Positions 63,202 to 64,000 of a stretch of 64,000 bases of DNA are shown here, in pieces. A program made the translations under genes and the position numbers. The DNA comes from Thiohalomonas sp041685045. Its GTDB lineage: Bacteria; Pseudomonadota; Gammaproteobacteria; Thiohalomonadales; Thiohalomonadaceae. The DNA lies in assembly GCA_041685045.1 (NCBI GenBank), contig JAWLGP010000012.1:1-64000 (forward strand). The letters run 5' to 3'. Under the pieces are notes generated by a model that was given only the letters and a program-made list of their open reading frames with translations, ran no database searches and was not told the origin of the DNA. Every line of letters starts with the position of its first letter. Within the stretch, counting starts at the first letter, position 1.

Positions 63202-64000
63202 CTACCCCACCAGCCGTTTCGGGGCGACCCGACCGTCATCAAGAATGTGTCCGACCCCGAGGAACCGTCCTTCAACGGCATACAGCCGAACCCAGCCGCT
63301 GGTCGGTGCCTGCGGTACCAGGACGGGCTGTCCCTGGCGGAGATAGTAGGCAGTGGTGTCCGTCAACTCGAGCGCCGGCCATTTGTCCAGTGCCTGCTCC
63401 ATCGGAAGCAACAACTGGTCAAGGTCCTCGAAACTCTGCTCGGCTCGGCCGCGCAGGGATTCCAGCGTGACACTCCCCGCTTCACCGAACGGGCCGACGC
63501 CGGTTCGGCGCAGTGCCGAAAGGTGTGCACCGCAGCCAAGCGCCTCGCCGATGTCCTCGGCCAGGGTACGAATATAGGTGCCCTTGGAGCAGTGGACGAA
63601 GATCTCGAGTTGATCCCCTTCAAGGCGCAACATCCGCAACTCGTGAATCGTCACGGACCGGGGTTCGCGCTCCACTTCAATGCCCTGGTGGGCCAACTTG
63701 TAAAGCGGTTGCCCCTGGCGCTTGATCGCGGAATGCATCGGCGGGATTTGCTGAATCTCGCCCGTAAACCGCTCGAGCACCTCCTGCACCTGAGCTTCGG
63801 TCAACGGACCGACGGGCCGGGTCTCCACCACTTCGCTTTCGGCGTCGGCACTGCGGGTCCTCTCCCCCAACTTGCAGACACCGACGTAGACCTTGTCGGC
63901 GTCCAGCAGGAAGGCCGACAGCTTGGTCGCTTCGCCAAAGCAGATTGGCAGCAATCCGCTGGCCAGTGGGTCCAGGTTGCCGGTATGTCCCGCCTTGTCG
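63202..64000 (-). CDS. truB: tRNA pseudouridine(55) synthase, 5' end outside the window
   Basis: About 266 residues visible; the start lies beyond the window. The frame continues to the edge with DKAGHTGNLDPLASGLLPICFGEATKLSAFLLDADKVY, so it includes the catalytic aspartate in GNLDPLASG. VRETRPVGPL..., IPPMHSAIKRQGQPLYKLAHQGIE and FVHCSKGTYIRTLAEDIG follow, and the C-terminal PUA-like domain ends RLYAVEGRFLGVGHILDDGRVAPKRLVG. TruB makes pseudouridine 55 in tRNAs. The upstream neighbours rbfA and infB are expected off-window. Confidence 0.97.
   Translation of the reverse strand, partial: DKAGHTGNLDPLASGLLPICFGEATKLSAFLLDADKVYVGVCKLGERTRSADAESEVVETRPVGPLTEAQVQEVLERFTGEIQQIPPMHSAIKRQGQPLYKLAHQGIEVEREPRSVTIHELRMLRLEGDQLEIFVHCSKGTYIRTLAEDIGEALGCGAHLSALRRTGVGPFGEAGSVTLESLRGRAEQSFEDLDQLLLPMEQALDKWPALELTDTTAYYLRQGQPVLVPQAPTSGWVRLYAVEGRFLGVGHILDDGRVAPKRLVG

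Overview
The window looks like chromosomal DNA of a GC-rich gammaproteobacterium. The signs are Rnk, the dksA-gluQ pair, a CbrA/CbrB-type two-component system, CysZ, PA2779/PA2778-like genes, and the truB-rpsO-pnp order. A CbbY-type phosphatase hints at Calvin-cycle metabolism, as in Chromatiales or Ectothiorhodospiraceae-like sulfur bacteria. This placement is inferred from gene content only. No rRNA, tRNA, prophage or CRISPR array was seen.

Layout. Positions 0.1-9 kb hold small envelope proteins, an HUH (RAYT-type) transposase beside a REP-like doublet, rnk, and an orphan actin-like gene between two decayed transposase fragments. Positions 9-17 kb hold a C39-like peptidase lipoprotein, a large PilZ-like protein, a multi-PAS histidine kinase, a stand-alone lpxD and a cupin. 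Positions 17-19.2 kb form a toxin-antitoxin and palindrome patch: one broken YefM/YoeB-type module and one intact ParD-like/RelE-ParE module. Positions 19-24 kb hold a SWIM/SNF2 helicase and a frameshifted partner. Positions 24-34 kb hold a MASE3-GGDEF-EAL-REC protein, an ABC exporter, an FGGY kinase, an AAA+ ATPase and CysZ. Positions 34-39 kb hold an aminotransferase with CbbY, then dksA, a nitroreductase and gluQ. Positions 39-44 kb hold a cNMP-binding protein and a CbrX-CbrA-CbrB-like operon. Positions 44-47 kb hold two nucleotide-sugar enzymes. Positions 47-49 kb hold two YcgR-like PilZ proteins. Positions 49-58 kb are an acetate locus: DUF294, DUF4212, an ActP-like symporter, a second DUF294, a DEDDh exonuclease and acs. 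Positions 58-64 kb hold an SCP2-like protein, redox and unknown genes, and pnp-rpsO-truB.

The strongest regulatory signal is a 17-bp palindrome, TGTTAC-N5-GTAACA. It occurs as two perfect tandem copies upstream of the acetate locus, followed about 65 bp later by a good sigma-54 -24/-12 match. A near-perfect copy lies just upstream of the CbrX-CbrA-CbrB operon. The spacing is that of an NtrC-family activator site, and the operon encodes such an activator. I infer a local circuit in which the CbrAB-like system controls acetate uptake and activation, and itself.

The second striking feature is the set of intergenic palindromic elements. At least five families are present and some are nested. One MITE-like family has three copies, one of which sits inside another repeat and is flanked by a 10-bp target duplication. 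The corresponding unoccupied site is visible about 4.6 kb away.
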